A stretch of DNA of 64,000 nucleotides from Flavobacteriales bacterium (GCA_020852835.1 JADZAC010000005.1:47688-111687), one strand, 5' to 3'. Positions 50,046 through 59,708 are shown, numbered from the stretch's first letter. A program made the numbers and translations. The notes: generated by a model not told the origin, from the letters alone.

Positions 50046-53000
50046 CTACCGCAAGAGGGTGACATGGCCCTGCAGCTCAAACCGGGTTTTGGCAATGGCG
50101 TCCTGGCCTGCCAGCTTCCACACGTAGACATCCGGGGGTGCAGGTTGCCCGGTTTCCAAATTCCCGTCCCATCGGTTGTCCGGGTCATTGGTGGAGAATA
50201 CCGGGAGGCCCCACCGGTCCATGATGATCAGCTGGTAGTCCAGGGGGCTTGGACCGCTGGAGACTGGCGCGAACCCGTCATTTCGCCCATCGCCGTCGGG
50301 CGTGAATGCGTTGGCGGCAAAGATCCGGGCGGATGCCGGGATCAGCAGCTCCATGCACGCAGTATCCATGCATTGCGGCGAAGCAGAGGCGGTAAGGCAG
50401 ATGGTATGGACCTGCTCCGTTCCGTACAGGAATACGAATTGGGGATCGACCAATGTGGAAGTGGCAAGTCCGCCAAAGTCCCACCAATAGCCTTGGGCAC
50501 CTGTGCTGGTGTTATTGAAGGTGACTACGGGGCCGTTGGTGCCGGCTATCTGGAAAGCCGCCACCGGCTGTTCCACCACGTGGATGGAAGGATCCAGGAT
50601 GGTTGACACGGAACAGCCGCTGCCCAGGTCCAAGGTGAATTGCACGGAGTAGTCCCCGGCGTGATCGTAGGTGAAGGTGATCGGCCCGCATGCCGTGGTG
50701 TCCATGCCGTTCCCGAAATCCCAGTAGCAGTTCCCGCTCCCGTTGTAGCCACTTTGGAAGACGACTTCCAGCGGAGCACAACCACCGGCCGTGGAGAGGG
50801 TGGGGGAGATGACGGGCAAGGGAATAATGTTCACCGTGGTGAGCGCTTGGTCCTGTGGGCAGGGTGCCATGGCGGGCACGGTATACACATACCCCCCAGC
50901 CGCGGTATTGGCGGGATCGAACCACCCGTTCATGGCAGCGCCATCGGGGCCGGTCCACGTACCTCCCGGATCAGGATCGCCGCCCAGCAGCTCGTGCAGT
51001 GCGAAGGGGCTATTGTTGGAGCAAACGGTTGTATCGCCGTCCACCCCTGCATCGGCCGCCTGCGCCACGCCCATGTCCACCAGTGCCGTATCCCCCGGGC
51101 AGACCGATAGCGGCGGAAGTGCGTAGAGGTACACACCGGGCAAGGAAGCTGCCGGATCGAAGGTGGGGGAAGCTGCATTCCCGGAGGGGTCCGTCCAGCT
51201 GCCGCCCGGCTGTGCCGATCCGCCCAGCAAAGCAGCCATGTTGATCGGCAGGTCGGAGCTGCACAATTGCGCCACGGCATCCGCGCCTGCTTGCGGGGCT
51301 GGCACCAGGGAGACCTGTACATCCGCGGAGTCGGCCAAGCAGGGGGCGTTGGCGGCCACGTGGTACTGGAAGGTGCCCGAGGTGCCGATCGCGGGATCAA
51401 AGATCCCGTTGAACGGCTGCCCGCTTGGCTGCATGGACCAGGAGCCGCCCGAGTCGGGCGATCCTCCAAGAGCGGGGAAAAGCGCGATCGGTGCAGTACT
51501 GCTGCAGACCGTGAGCACCGCATCCGTTCCGGCATCCACTGCTTGGTTGATGCTGATGGCAACTGTTGCCATGTGCGCTGTGCACGGGGCGTTGCCTGCA
51601 ACCACATAGGTATAGCTGCCGGAAGGTGCCGTGGCCGGGTCCACCATGCCTGTTGAAGCAAGGCCGTCCGGTCCGATCCAACTGCCGCCTTGCTGAGGTG
51701 ACCCTGTGAGCATGCCAAACAAACTGGCCGGTGGGCCTGAGCTGCATAGGGCCACGGCATTTCCCTGGCCCGCATCGGGGCTGCCCGTCTCGCTCACCGT
51801 CACCGTGGCGCTGGCCGGTCCGCAGGGCGCGGCACCGTTCACCGTGTACACGTAGGCGCCGGGGATCATCGTGGGCGGGTCGTACAGGCCGCCCACCACA
51901 ACGCTGGGCCCGCTCCAGGTGCCTCCCGCGTCGGGCGTGCCGCCCAGCGCGGCGAAGAGGCTCGTGGCCGCGCCTTGGTCGCAGACGGTGAGCGCGTTGT
52001 CAGCCCCTGCATCGGGCGCGTTTTGCTCCGCAACCGTCAATGTTGCCGTGGCATTTCCGCAGGGCGCGGCACCGTTCACCGTGTACACGTAGGCTCCGGG
52101 GGTCATCGTGGGCGGGTCGTACAGGCCGCCGGTCACGGGGCTGGGGCCGGTCCACGTGCCGCCAGCATCGGGGGTTCCGCCGAGTTCGGAAAACAGGCTG
52201 GCTGCTGCGCCATTCGAGCAGACAGACCAAGCATTGTTGCTCCCGGGATCCGGCGGTGCCTGCTCACTTACGGTAACCGTGGCAGTGGCTGTGGGGCACC
52301 CGGCCACACCTTGAACCGTGTAGAGAAAGACATCCGGAGCCTGGGTTAGCGGGTCATAGCTGGCGCTGACCGGTGTTCCGTTCGATTGCAAGGTCCAAGC
52401 CCCGCCCGCGTCGGGTGTTCCGCCCAGGCCGTTGGCCAAGGGCACTGCCGCTGCATTGCCGCAGAGGTTGAGCGCCCCATTGGTCCCCGCATCCGGAAAG
52501 CTTGCAGTGAAGTTGACCGTCACCGTGGCCGTATCGTTGTTGCAGGCGTTGCCGACGATGTACAGGTACGCCCCAGCAGGGTCGGTGGAAGGGTCGAACT
52601 GCGGGCCGTGGAAGCTTTGGTCCGGCGCTTTCCAGAAGCCTCCGGGATCCGGTAGGCCGCCCAACTCGTCGATCAGGTTGAACACGGATGCCGTGGGGCA
52701 TACCTGCACCACGGCATCCGCGCCAGCATCGGGCTGGCCACCGCCTGGGTTCACGGAGGTGATCGTGACCCCCACGGTGGCCGTGTTGATGACGGGGCAA
52801 GCCCCATCGTTCACCTGAAGCAGCAGGTTGACAGGGCTGTACGCAACGTCACCGGCCCAGCAAACGGTCATGGTCATCGGGTTGGTTCCGGTAAGGGTTA
52901 CCGATGAGCCCGGCATCAAGGTGGCGGCTTGGGAGGATATGGCGAGCACGTCGGCCGGATCGGGATCGGAAAACACCAGATCGAAGCAGAAGGGCGCCCC

Positions 53001-53927
53001 GTTGCACACCTCGATGGTGTTGTTGCCGATGTAGAGCACACCGGCGGTGGGGCCGGAAAGCGTGGCAAAGCCTTGTACCACCGGTGGCGCGCTGGCACAA
53101 GGCATGGCGATGAGCATGATGTCGCGCATCACCGAACCAATGAACACGCCATTGGCGTCATATTGGTCCACCTGGACCACGAAAACATACTTGCCGATTG
53201 CGCCCGGCGTAAAAGAGACCTGCCCGGAAAGCGGGTCAATGGTGGTGCCGGGCACGGGCATGGTGCCGCTGAACCCCGCTTGGTAGTTGACCGGAGCAGA
53301 GGTGGTGGCGAACCCGCGACCGCTGATCAAGGAGTACACCAGGTTTTGGCCGGTGGCGGCGGTGACGCCGAAGTTGAAGTTGAAATTTTCGCCCACGCAG
53401 ATGTACGGTGCGCTGTGCTCGGCGAACTGGGGTGAATCGGTGCAGGGCGCGAGGTCGTTGCGCAACACGGCTTCCAAATAGGTGCCGGGCGCTCCCACCA
53501 GGTTGAGCGTGGTGGCCCGGCAGCAGGATACCCAACTGATCAGCCAGCCGCCGGGGCACGGGGGCAGATTGACCACGGTTTGGAATGAATAGAGGTTCAC
53601 CCCTTGCAGGGCACCGCCATTGCAGGTGCTGTTGGGCAATTGGCTGGGGCAGATCTGGCTCACTTCCAACGGGACCGGGGCCGGCACCGTGACGCTCTGG
53701 GTGCCGCAGGCACTGGTGAAATCCAAGGTTTGCGGCAGCGCTGCGACGCCGGAACAATCATAGAAGAGGTCCAGGTTCACCTGGTAATTGTTTCCTCCTT
53801 GGCAGGTATAGGTGATGTTGCCGCCCAGCACGTGCGCCCCCTGTGCCGCCATGCCAATGGCCAAGGCCACGGCCACGAGGAGTGTTCGCCAGGTGCGTGC
53901 TGCCAATGACCGGCTGGAAGGTTCCAC
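50046..53927 (-). CDS. Large secreted repeat protein with PKD-like domains and type B T9SS sorting domain
   Basis: The 1293-residue product starts at GTG 53927 with a signal peptide (ARTWRTLLVAVALAIGMAAQG) and then the AHVLGGNITYTCQGGNNYQVNLDLFYDCSG opening common to large T9SS cargo. Residues to about 395 form beta-rich domains. From about 399 to 1038 come eight tandem repeats of about 80 residues with a DAG..N...C start, a LGGTPDAGGTWTGP core and a GAYVYTV..APC end. Two PKD-like domains follow (WDFGNGMD, WDFGG), then the gliding-type C-terminal sorting domain with NAFTPDGDGRNDGF. It should be exported by the SprA system and fixed at or released from the surface. A longer ATG start at 54026 lies upstream of the promoter at 53948-53955. 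Confidence 0.88.
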   Translation of the reverse strand: MEPSSRSLAARTWRTLLVAVALAIGMAAQGAHVLGGNITYTCQGGNNYQVNLDLFYDCSGVAALPQTLDFTSACGTQSVTVPAPVPLEVSQICPSQLPNSTCNGGALQGVNLYSFQTVVNLPPCPGGWLISWVSCCRATTLNLVGAPGTYLEAVLRNDLAPCTDSPQFAEHSAPYICVGENFNFNFGVTAATGQNLVYSLISGRGFATTSAPVNYQAGFSGTMPVPGTTIDPLSGQVSFTPGAIGKYVFVVQVDQYDANGVFIGSVMRDIMLIAMPCASAPPVVQGFATLSGPTAGVLYIGNNTIEVCNGAPFCFDLVFSDPDPADVLAISSQAATLMPGSSVTLTGTNPMTMTVCWAGDVAYSPVNLLLQVNDGACPVINTATVGVTITSVNPGGGQPDAGADAVVQVCPTASVFNLIDELGGLPDPGGFWKAPDQSFHGPQFDPSTDPAGAYLYIVGNACNNDTATVTVNFTASFPDAGTNGALNLCGNAAAVPLANGLGGTPDAGGAWTLQSNGTPVSASYDPLTQAPDVFLYTVQGVAGCPTATATVTVSEQAPPDPGSNNAWSVCSNGAAASLFSELGGTPDAGGTWTGPSPVTGGLYDPPTMTPGAYVYTVNGAAPCGNATATLTVAEQNAPDAGADNALTVCDQGAATSLFAALGGTPDAGGTWSGPSVVVGGLYDPPTMIPGAYVYTVNGAAPCGPASATVTVSETGSPDAGQGNAVALCSSGPPASLFGMLTGSPQQGGSWIGPDGLASTGMVDPATAPSGSYTYVVAGNAPCTAHMATVAISINQAVDAGTDAVLTVCSSTAPIALFPALGGSPDSGGSWSMQPSGQPFNGIFDPAIGTSGTFQYHVAANAPCLADSADVQVSLVPAPQAGADAVAQLCSSDLPINMAALLGGSAQPGGSWTDPSGNAASPTFDPAASLPGVYLYALPPLSVCPGDTALVDMGVAQAADAGVDGDTTVCSNNSPFALHELLGGDPDPGGTWTGPDGAAMNGWFDPANTAAGGYVYTVPAMAPCPQDQALTTVNIIPLPVISPTLSTAGGCAPLEVVFQSGYNGSGNCYWDFGNGMDTTACGPITFTYDHAGDYSVQFTLDLGSGCSVSTILDPSIHVVEQPVAAFQIAGTNGPVVTFNNTSTGAQGYWWDFGGLATSTLVDPQFVFLYGTEQVHTICLTASASPQCMDTACMELLIPASARIFAANAFTPDGDGRNDGFAPVSSGPSPLDYQLIIMDRWGLPVFSTNDPDNRWDGNLETGQPAPPDVYVWKLAGQDAIAKTRFELQGHVTLLR
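50814..52733 (-). repeat. Eight tandem repeats of about 80 codons inside the large T9SS protein
   Basis: The coding sequence repeats with a period of about 240 bases. Units three and four are the closest pair, sharing LGGTPDAGGTW and GLYDPPTM.PGAYVYTVNGAAPCG almost unchanged, while units one, seven and eight have drifted. This points to recent duplication in the middle of the array. Confidence 0.85.
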
Positions 53928-53947
53928 TGGGAATGGGCTAAAGCCAT

Positions 53948-53955
53948 CAAAATTA
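53948..53955 (-). promoter_or_regulatory. -7 promoter element of the large T9SS protein gene
   Basis: TAATTTTG on the minus strand is an exact match to TAnnTTTG and ends 20 bases before GTG 53927. It decides the start against ATG 54026. Confidence 0.55.
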
Positions 53956-54118
53956 GGGAAAGCAGCGCGACCATGCAGCGGCTTTCCCAGGGCTACCGGG
54001 TCTTGCGTGCCCTGCGGGCGCGGCATTTCTGTTTATTCAACTACGGATGCACACTGATCAACACGGATAACTATTGGACCTGGAAAAGCATGCCACGATC
54101 TCCCGCCTTGTGACCGTT

Positions 54119-54156
54119 GTGAGCCACGCCCCGGCATCCACCGGGGCATGGCTCAC
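54119..54156. other. Strong 38-base hairpin, role unknown
   Basis: GTGAGCCA at 54119-54126 pairs with TGGCTCAC at 54149-54156, and after one C/A mismatch GCCCCGG at 54128-54134 pairs with CCGGGGC at 54141-54147, leaving a six-base loop. There is no T run on either side, so a simple terminator is not supported. Confidence 0.6.
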
Positions 54157-54310
54157 TCCCGTGTTGAATATGCGCCGCCAGGCACGGTGCTACAAGGCGA
54201 TGGCCCTGGCGGCTTTCGTCGCGGATCCCTGCTTCCACGGGCCAGCAGGGCGCGGAAACACGTCTGGCACGGCCATGGGCTTGGCTTGACCCGTCATACC
54301 CCAAGGATGC

Positions 54311-54318
54311 TACATTTG
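54311..54318 (+). promoter_or_regulatory. -7 promoter element of the TonB-dependent receptor cluster
   Basis: TACATTTG is an exact match to TAnnTTTG and lies 47 bases before the ATG at 54366. Confidence 0.55.
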
Positions 54319-54365
54319 ACACCCTTTCCAGGGCTCCACCACTAAAGCCCCAATGTATCCGGCTG

Positions 54366-56942
54366 ATGCGTAGATGTTACACTGTGCCCGTGCCGCGGCC
54401 ATTCCACCTGTTGCCACTGGCGTTGGCCGCAGGATTTGCAGGCACCGGCTTTTCACCCGTGAAGGCCCAGGCGGACACGGCCCGCGCACTGGTACGGGAC
54501 ACCACCGCGGTTGAATCCGACCTGCGTGCGGGTTCCTTCAGCGTGGGCGCCAGTGATCTGGATGCGGAGATCGCCGGCCAGGAAGTCTCGGGCATCCTGC
54601 GTTCCTCGCGGGATGTCTTCACCGCCACGGCGGGCTACAACTTCGGCGTTGCGCGCTTTCGGCCCCGCGGCCTAGGAGGCGAGTACAGCACGGTGAGCGT
54701 GAACGGCATCGCCATGAACGACCTGGAGAACGGCTATGCATCCTGGTCACTGTGGGGCGGGCTGAACGATGTGACCCGCTGGGCGGAGACCCGCACCGGC
54801 ATCAGCGCTTCGCCCTACGGCTTCGGCGGCTTGGGCGGCTGGACCAACATCGACATGCGGGCGTCGAACCTGCGCAAGGGCACGCGCCTGAGCTACGCTT
54901 CCACCAACCGCAACTACCGCAACCGGGCGATGGCCACGTACAACACCGGCATGCTGCCCAATGGCTGGGCCTTCAGCCTGAGCGGCTCGTTGCGCTGGGC
55001 CGATGAGGGCTATGTGCCGGGCACCTTCTACAGCGGGGGCGCCTATTTCCTTTCGGCCGAGAAGAAGATCGACAGTAAGAACAGCGTGGGCTTCACCGCT
55101 TTTGGCGCCCCCACCGTTGCCGGCAGGCAAGGCTTGGCGGTGGCCGAGGCCCAGACCCTCACCGGCGACCACTACTACAACCCCAACTGGGGTTGGCAGA
55201 ACGGGGAGAAGCGGAACGCGAACGTGAGCGACGACCACAAACCCGTCTTCATCCTCTCGCACTATTACCAGCCCGACGAGCGCACCCGCTGGAACACCAG
55301 CGTGCTGTACACCTTCGGCCGCGACGGCTACACCGCGCTCAACTGGTATGATGCGCCCGATCCGCGGCCCGACTACTACCGCTACCTGCCCAGCTATTTC
55401 GAAGACAGCTATCCGTGGATCGCGTCGGACCTGGCCAGCGCCTGGGCAAGTGATGCCAATACCAGCCAGATCGACTGGGAACACCTGTACTTCGCCAACG
55501 GCAAGAACCTGTTCACGGTGGAGAACGTGGACGGCGTGGCCGGCAGCAACCTCACCGGCATGCGCAGCAAGTACATTGTGGAAGACCGGCGGGCCGACCC
55601 CAAACGTTGGGCGGTGAACACGGTTTGGAGCCGCGACATGGGCGACCAGCTGCAACTGACGGCCGGCGGGATGTGGAACAGCCAGAAAACCCGGTACTTC
55701 AAAGTGGTCGATGACCTGCTGGGCGGTGACTACTGGTTGGACCTGGACCAGTTCGCCGCGCGCGACAGCGACGACCCCAACGCCGCCCAGAACGACCTGA
55801 ACACGCCCAACCACGTGGTGTACCAAGGGGATGCCTTCGGGTACGATTACGATATCCATACCATCGAGTCCACCCTTTTCGGGCAGGTGGAAAAGAAGTG
55901 GCGCAAGGTGGAGGGCTACGCGGGGATCACGCTGGGCAGCACCTCCTTTTGGCGTGACGGACACTACCGCAAGGCGCTCTTCCCCGAGAACTCCTACGGG
56001 CAGAGCACCAAACGATCCTTCCTGGTGGGCGGCGTGAAGATGGGCGGGGTGTACAAGATCTCCGGCCGCCAATACATCACCGCCAACGCGGCTTTCCTCA
56101 CCAATGCGCCCACGGCGCGTGCGGCTTTCCTCAGTCCACGCACCCGCGATGCCGTGGTGGACGGGCTCACCACCGAGAAGTCCATGGGCGGCGACCTCGG
56201 CTATGAAGTGCGCATGTCGCGGGTGAAGGGGCGCGCCACGATCTATTACCTCACCAGCAAGGACGGCATCTGGTCGCGCAGCTTCTACCACGATGTGTAC
56301 CAGACCTTCGTGAACTACTCCATGACGGGCGTTTCGCGCGAGCACATGGGCCTGGAGCTGGGCGCCGAAGTGAAGCTTTCCCCCACCTGGCAGCTCACCG
56401 CCGTGTACGCCGAAGGGCAATCGCTGTACAGTTCCCGCCCCAACGCCACCATCACGCGGGACAACAGCGATACGGCCATCGCCGTGGACCGCACCGTGTA
56501 CTGGAAGAACTACCGCATCGGCGGCATGCCCCAACGGGCCGCCTCGCTGGGCTTGCGCTACAATGCCCCCAAATACTGGTCCATCGGGGCGGATGTGAAC
56601 TATTTCGGCAATATTTACCTGGACCCCAACCCGGACCGCCGCACCGCCGAAGCCTTGGGCAACCTGGTGCAGGAAGACCCCCAGTGGAACGCCCTGCTTG
56701 ACCAGACCGAACTGGAGGACGGCTTCACCGTCAACCTCTTTTTCACCAAGAGCTGGCAGCTGATGAAGAAATACCGCATCGGCCTCAACCTCTCGGTGAG
56801 CAACGTGCTGGACAACACCGACCTGGTCACTGGCGGCTACGAGCAACTGCGCTACGACCCCATGGAGATCGACAAGTTCCCGCCCAAGCTCAGCTACATG
56901 TACGGGCGCAACTACTACGCCATGCTCACCTTCAGCTTCTGA
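54366..56942 (+). CDS. TonB-dependent receptor without N-terminal regulatory domain
   Basis: The 858-residue outer-membrane protein has a signal peptide (about 1-35), then a plug-like domain (SGILRSSRDVFTATAGYNFGVARFRPRGLGGEYSTVSVNGIAMNDLENG) and a large barrel rich in WxW and aromatic girdles, ending YYAMLTFSF. It has no carboxypeptidase-regulatory domain. It is followed after 12 bases by a DUF5689-like lipoprotein, and then by a secreted protein, so the three form one cluster. In place of a SusD protein the lipoprotein may catch the substrate. Substrate not known. Confidence 0.87.
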   Translation: MRRCYTVPVPRPFHLLPLALAAGFAGTGFSPVKAQADTARALVRDTTAVESDLRAGSFSVGASDLDAEIAGQEVSGILRSSRDVFTATAGYNFGVARFRPRGLGGEYSTVSVNGIAMNDLENGYASWSLWGGLNDVTRWAETRTGISASPYGFGGLGGWTNIDMRASNLRKGTRLSYASTNRNYRNRAMATYNTGMLPNGWAFSLSGSLRWADEGYVPGTFYSGGAYFLSAEKKIDSKNSVGFTAFGAPTVAGRQGLAVAEAQTLTGDHYYNPNWGWQNGEKRNANVSDDHKPVFILSHYYQPDERTRWNTSVLYTFGRDGYTALNWYDAPDPRPDYYRYLPSYFEDSYPWIASDLASAWASDANTSQIDWEHLYFANGKNLFTVENVDGVAGSNLTGMRSKYIVEDRRADPKRWAVNTVWSRDMGDQLQLTAGGMWNSQKTRYFKVVDDLLGGDYWLDLDQFAARDSDDPNAAQNDLNTPNHVVYQGDAFGYDYDIHTIESTLFGQVEKKWRKVEGYAGITLGSTSFWRDGHYRKALFPENSYGQSTKRSFLVGGVKMGGVYKISGRQYITANAAFLTNAPTARAAFLSPRTRDAVVDGLTTEKSMGGDLGYEVRMSRVKGRATIYYLTSKDGIWSRSFYHDVYQTFVNYSMTGVSREHMGLELGAEVKLSPTWQLTAVYAEGQSLYSSRPNATITRDNSDTAIAVDRTVYWKNYRIGGMPQRAASLGLRYNAPKYWSIGADVNYFGNIYLDPNPDRRTAEALGNLVQEDPQWNALLDQTELEDGFTVNLFFTKSWQLMKKYRIGLNLSVSNVLDNTDLVTGGYEQLRYDPMEIDKFPPKLSYMYGRNYYAMLTFSF

Positions 56943-56954
56943 CATCCTCCGCAC

Positions 56955-58247
56955 ATGCAACGCATTTTCCCACGCCGGCGCACCGTTCTGCTGGCCCTGC
57001 CCATGCTCCTGGCCACCGCCATCGGCTGCAAGAAGGAGTTCGATTCACCGCCGGTGCGCACCATCCCCGAAGGCAGCGTGCTCACCATCGCCCAGCTCAA
57101 AGCCCTCTACCAAGGGGCGCCCGTGCATTTCGCTGACAGCCTGGCACAGAGTGTTTACGCCGTAGTGACCGCCGACGAACAGAACGGCAACCTCTACAAG
57201 AATCTCTACGTGCAGGACCATACCGGCGCCATGGCCATCCGCCTGCTCAACTCCGGTGGCCTCTACCAAGGTGATTCCATCCGCATCTACCTGCCCGGCA
57301 CCGTGCTCAGCCCTTACAACGGACTGATGCAGATCGACAGCGTGGACGTGGACAACAACGTGGTGAAGCAGGCCACCGGCGTGTACGTGGCGCCCACGCC
57401 CACCACCATCACCGCGTTGGCCTCCGAGGCCGGCCCGGGCGGAGCGTTGCAAAGCAAACTGATCACCCTCGCCGGTGTGGAGTTCGTGGACAGCACCGGT
57501 ACGCTGACCTATGCCGACCCCGTGAACCAGGTGACGGTGAACCGCGACCTGGAAGACTGCAACAGCGGGAACACCATCATTGTGCGCACCAGCGGCTACG
57601 CCAACTTCGCCGGGCAACACCTGCCCACCGGCAAGGGCACCTTCACGGGCATCGCCTCCTGGTTCGGCAGCAGCCCGCAACTGTACATCCGCAACATCAG
57701 CGAAGTGCAGATGACCGGCCCGCGCTGTGGCAGCGCAGCCAACTGCACGCCCTTGGGCGGCCTAAGCGAGGATTTTTCCGCCGTGGCCAACAACGCCACC
57801 GTCACCCTCGATTGCTGGACCAACACCTTCACCCAGGGCAGCGTGGCTTGGCGCGGCAAGGTGAGCGGTGCAGACTTCAGTGCCGAAGCCCGCATCTCCT
57901 TGGGGCAGGCGAGCACCATGTGGCTGGTCACCCCGCAGGTCAACTACACCGGCACGCAGGCCCTCTCGTTCTCCAGCGCCCGCCAAAACTGGGTGCATGA
58001 TGGGCTCACCGCGTGGGTGAGCACCGACTTCACCGGCGACGTGAACGCAGCGACCTGGCTGCCCGTGCCCGGTGCCACCTTCGCCGGGCAGGCCGATGCG
58101 GACAATGCCTGGGTAACTTCAGGCAGCATCGCCCTCTCCGGCGTGCTGCCTGGCGGGTATAGCGGTACTTTCGTGGTGGCTTTCAAGTACCAGGGCGATG
58201 CCGCCAACAGCACCACCTACCGCGTGGATAACGTACAGGTAAACTAG
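56955..58247 (+). CDS. DUF5689-like lipoprotein with C-terminal jelly-roll-type domain
   Basis: The 430-residue product is a lipoprotein (lipobox ATAIGC, Cys25). Residues about 35-255 fit the DUF5689 pattern, with AVVTADEQNGNLYKNLYVQDHTGAMAIRL and DSIRIYLPGTVLSPYNGLMQID typical of an OB-like fold. The C-terminal half (from about 270) has LSEDFSAV, VAWRGK and WLVTPQVNYTGTQALSFSS, which fits a choice-of-anchor J domain. It probably sits on the outer membrane beside the receptor encoded 12 bases upstream. The substrate is unknown. Confidence 0.85.
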   Translation: MQRIFPRRRTVLLALPMLLATAIGCKKEFDSPPVRTIPEGSVLTIAQLKALYQGAPVHFADSLAQSVYAVVTADEQNGNLYKNLYVQDHTGAMAIRLLNSGGLYQGDSIRIYLPGTVLSPYNGLMQIDSVDVDNNVVKQATGVYVAPTPTTITALASEAGPGGALQSKLITLAGVEFVDSTGTLTYADPVNQVTVNRDLEDCNSGNTIIVRTSGYANFAGQHLPTGKGTFTGIASWFGSSPQLYIRNISEVQMTGPRCGSAANCTPLGGLSEDFSAVANNATVTLDCWTNTFTQGSVAWRGKVSGADFSAEARISLGQASTMWLVTPQVNYTGTQALSFSSARQNWVHDGLTAWVSTDFTGDVNAATWLPVPGATFAGQADADNAWVTSGSIALSGVLPGGYSGTFVVAFKYQGDAANSTTYRVDNVQVN

Positions 58248-58278
58248 TTTCCCTCCATTTGACCCCCGAAATCCGAAC

Positions 58279-59634
58279 ATGATGAGAACAGCAGTACTCC
58301 TCTCCACCTTCGCGTTCGCCGGCATGGCCAGCGCGCAACTCTTCCAAAGCGGCTTCGAAACCTGGACCGGTACCACGCCCGATGGCTGGATGGGCACCAA
58401 GAGCAGCATCGCCGCAAGCGCCGTGACCCAAGTCTCCGACAACGTGCATGGCGGCAGTTACGCGGTGCGTTTGGAGAACACCACCGACAGCCACAAGCGC
58501 TTCACCACGCAGCCCCTGTCCGTTACCAACGGCGAAAACTATTCCGTAAGCTTTTGGGTGCGCGGCAGCGGTGAGGTGCGCGTAGGCCTGTACGATGGCC
58601 GCACCGATGGTTCCGGCTATGCGCCGTACACCCCGTACACCACCGCCACGGGAACATGGCAGCAGATCACCGTGGCCATTGCCTGCACGCACGACACCAG
58701 CGGCGGGGAGTTCATTTTCTCCGTGCGCAATACGGCAGCCCCGGAGCACCTGGTGATCGACGACGTGAACATCGGCGACGCCCCGCCCCTCACCCCGGTG
58801 AGCATCTATGAGATCCAATACACCACGGACCCCGGCGGCAATTCCACCTACGCCGGCCAAACCGTGATGACCGGAGGCATCGTCACCGCGGACATGCCCG
58901 ACACGGGCGACGGGTATTTTGTACAAAGCGGCACCGGCCCGTGGAGCGGCATCTACGTGTATGATACCGACCATGCCCCTGCCATTGGCGACAGCATCAC
59001 CTTCACGGCAGCCGTATCGGAGTATTTCAACCTCACCGAGCTCTCGGGCGTTTCGGGCTACACCGTGGTATCCAGCGGGAATGCCGTGGCAGCCTATGAG
59101 GTGGCCACGGGGGATGTCGCTTTGGAGCCCTTGGAAGGCGTATTGGTCCGGGTAGTCTCCGCCTCCTGCACGGAAGCCCCCAGCGGCGCCACCTTCGGCA
59201 AGTACAAGGTGGACGACGGAAGCGGGGAAGCCATCATCGGCAAGGAGATCTACACCACCGCGCCCGACCCGGTGGTGGGCAGCGTGTTCAACATCACCGG
59301 CGTGAACTATTTCACCTTCGGCGAGTTCAACATCCTCCCGCGCATGGCCAGCGATGTGGAGTTCTCCACCGGCATTTCGGAAGCAGGTCTGTTGAACACG
59401 ATCAGCTTCGGCCCCAACCCGGCCTCGAACCAGATCGTGGTGAACATGGGCCAGGCCCACGGCAACAACGTGGCCTATACGCTCACCGACATGCAGGGCC
59501 GCAGGGTGCAGACCGGCACGTTCAATGGCAGCAAGGTGCAGATCAACGTGGGCGGCGTGGCTGCGGGCACCTACCAGCTCACGCTCACTTCCGGCACGTT
59601 TGTGAAGACCTTCGCCGTTCAAGTGGCGCATTGA
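58279..59634 (+). CDS. Secreted protein with CBM-like and DUF5689/OB-like domains and type A T9SS sorting domain
   Basis: The 451-residue product has a signal peptide (MMRTAVLLSTFAFAGMASAQ), an N-terminal carbohydrate-binding-like jelly roll (FQSGFETWTGTTPDGWMG...SFWVRGSGEVRVGLYDG) to about residue 170, an OB-like middle part (about 175-365: TVMTGGIVTADMPDTGDGYFVQSGTGPWSGIYVYD) and a type A sorting domain (about 370-451: NTISFGPNPASNQIVVNM ... GTYQLTLTSGTFVKTFAVQ). It is a client of the SprA system and the last gene of the cluster before a strong terminator. Confidence 0.88.
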   Translation: MMRTAVLLSTFAFAGMASAQLFQSGFETWTGTTPDGWMGTKSSIAASAVTQVSDNVHGGSYAVRLENTTDSHKRFTTQPLSVTNGENYSVSFWVRGSGEVRVGLYDGRTDGSGYAPYTPYTTATGTWQQITVAIACTHDTSGGEFIFSVRNTAAPEHLVIDDVNIGDAPPLTPVSIYEIQYTTDPGGNSTYAGQTVMTGGIVTADMPDTGDGYFVQSGTGPWSGIYVYDTDHAPAIGDSITFTAAVSEYFNLTELSGVSGYTVVSSGNAVAAYEVATGDVALEPLEGVLVRVVSASCTEAPSGATFGKYKVDDGSGEAIIGKEIYTTAPDPVVGSVFNITGVNYFTFGEFNILPRMASDVEFSTGISEAGLLNTISFGPNPASNQIVVNMGQAHGNNVAYTLTDMQGRRVQTGTFNGSKVQINVGGVAAGTYQLTLTSGTFVKTFAVQVAH

Positions 59635-59653
59635 TCACCCCGAACCTTCCGTG

Positions 59654-59682
59654 AAAAGGCCGCCCCGCGAAGGCGGCCTTTT
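59654..59682. terminator. Rho-independent-type terminator, usable on both strands
   Basis: AAAAGGCCGCC at 59654-59664 pairs perfectly with GGCGGCCTTTT at 59672-59682 around a seven-base loop. The T run on each side makes it a bidirectional terminator between the T9SS protein gene and the convergent gene ending at 59709. Confidence 0.85.
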
Positions 59683-59708
59683 CCATGGCACCGCTGGGGG
59701 GGCCGGGC

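Larger units (their letters stand above)
53956..54365. other. Divergent intergenic region with a strong hairpin
   Basis: This 410-base stretch separates the T9SS gene from the TonB-dependent receptor. No convincing gene is seen. It holds a strong hairpin at 54119-54156 (GTGAGCCA and TGGCTCAC arms with inner GCCCCGG/CCGGGGC) and the receptor's -7 element at 54311-54318. Confidence 0.55.

Noticed and set aside
53928..54026. Upstream ATG start for the large T9SS protein
   Set aside because: The -7 element at 53948-53955 lies inside this extension, and the signal peptide begins after GTG 53927.
54747..56960. A 700-codon minus-strand open frame opposite the TonB-dependent receptor
   Set aside because: No family pattern, composition biased to His, Val and Gly as in other shadows here, while the plus strand encodes a clear receptor.
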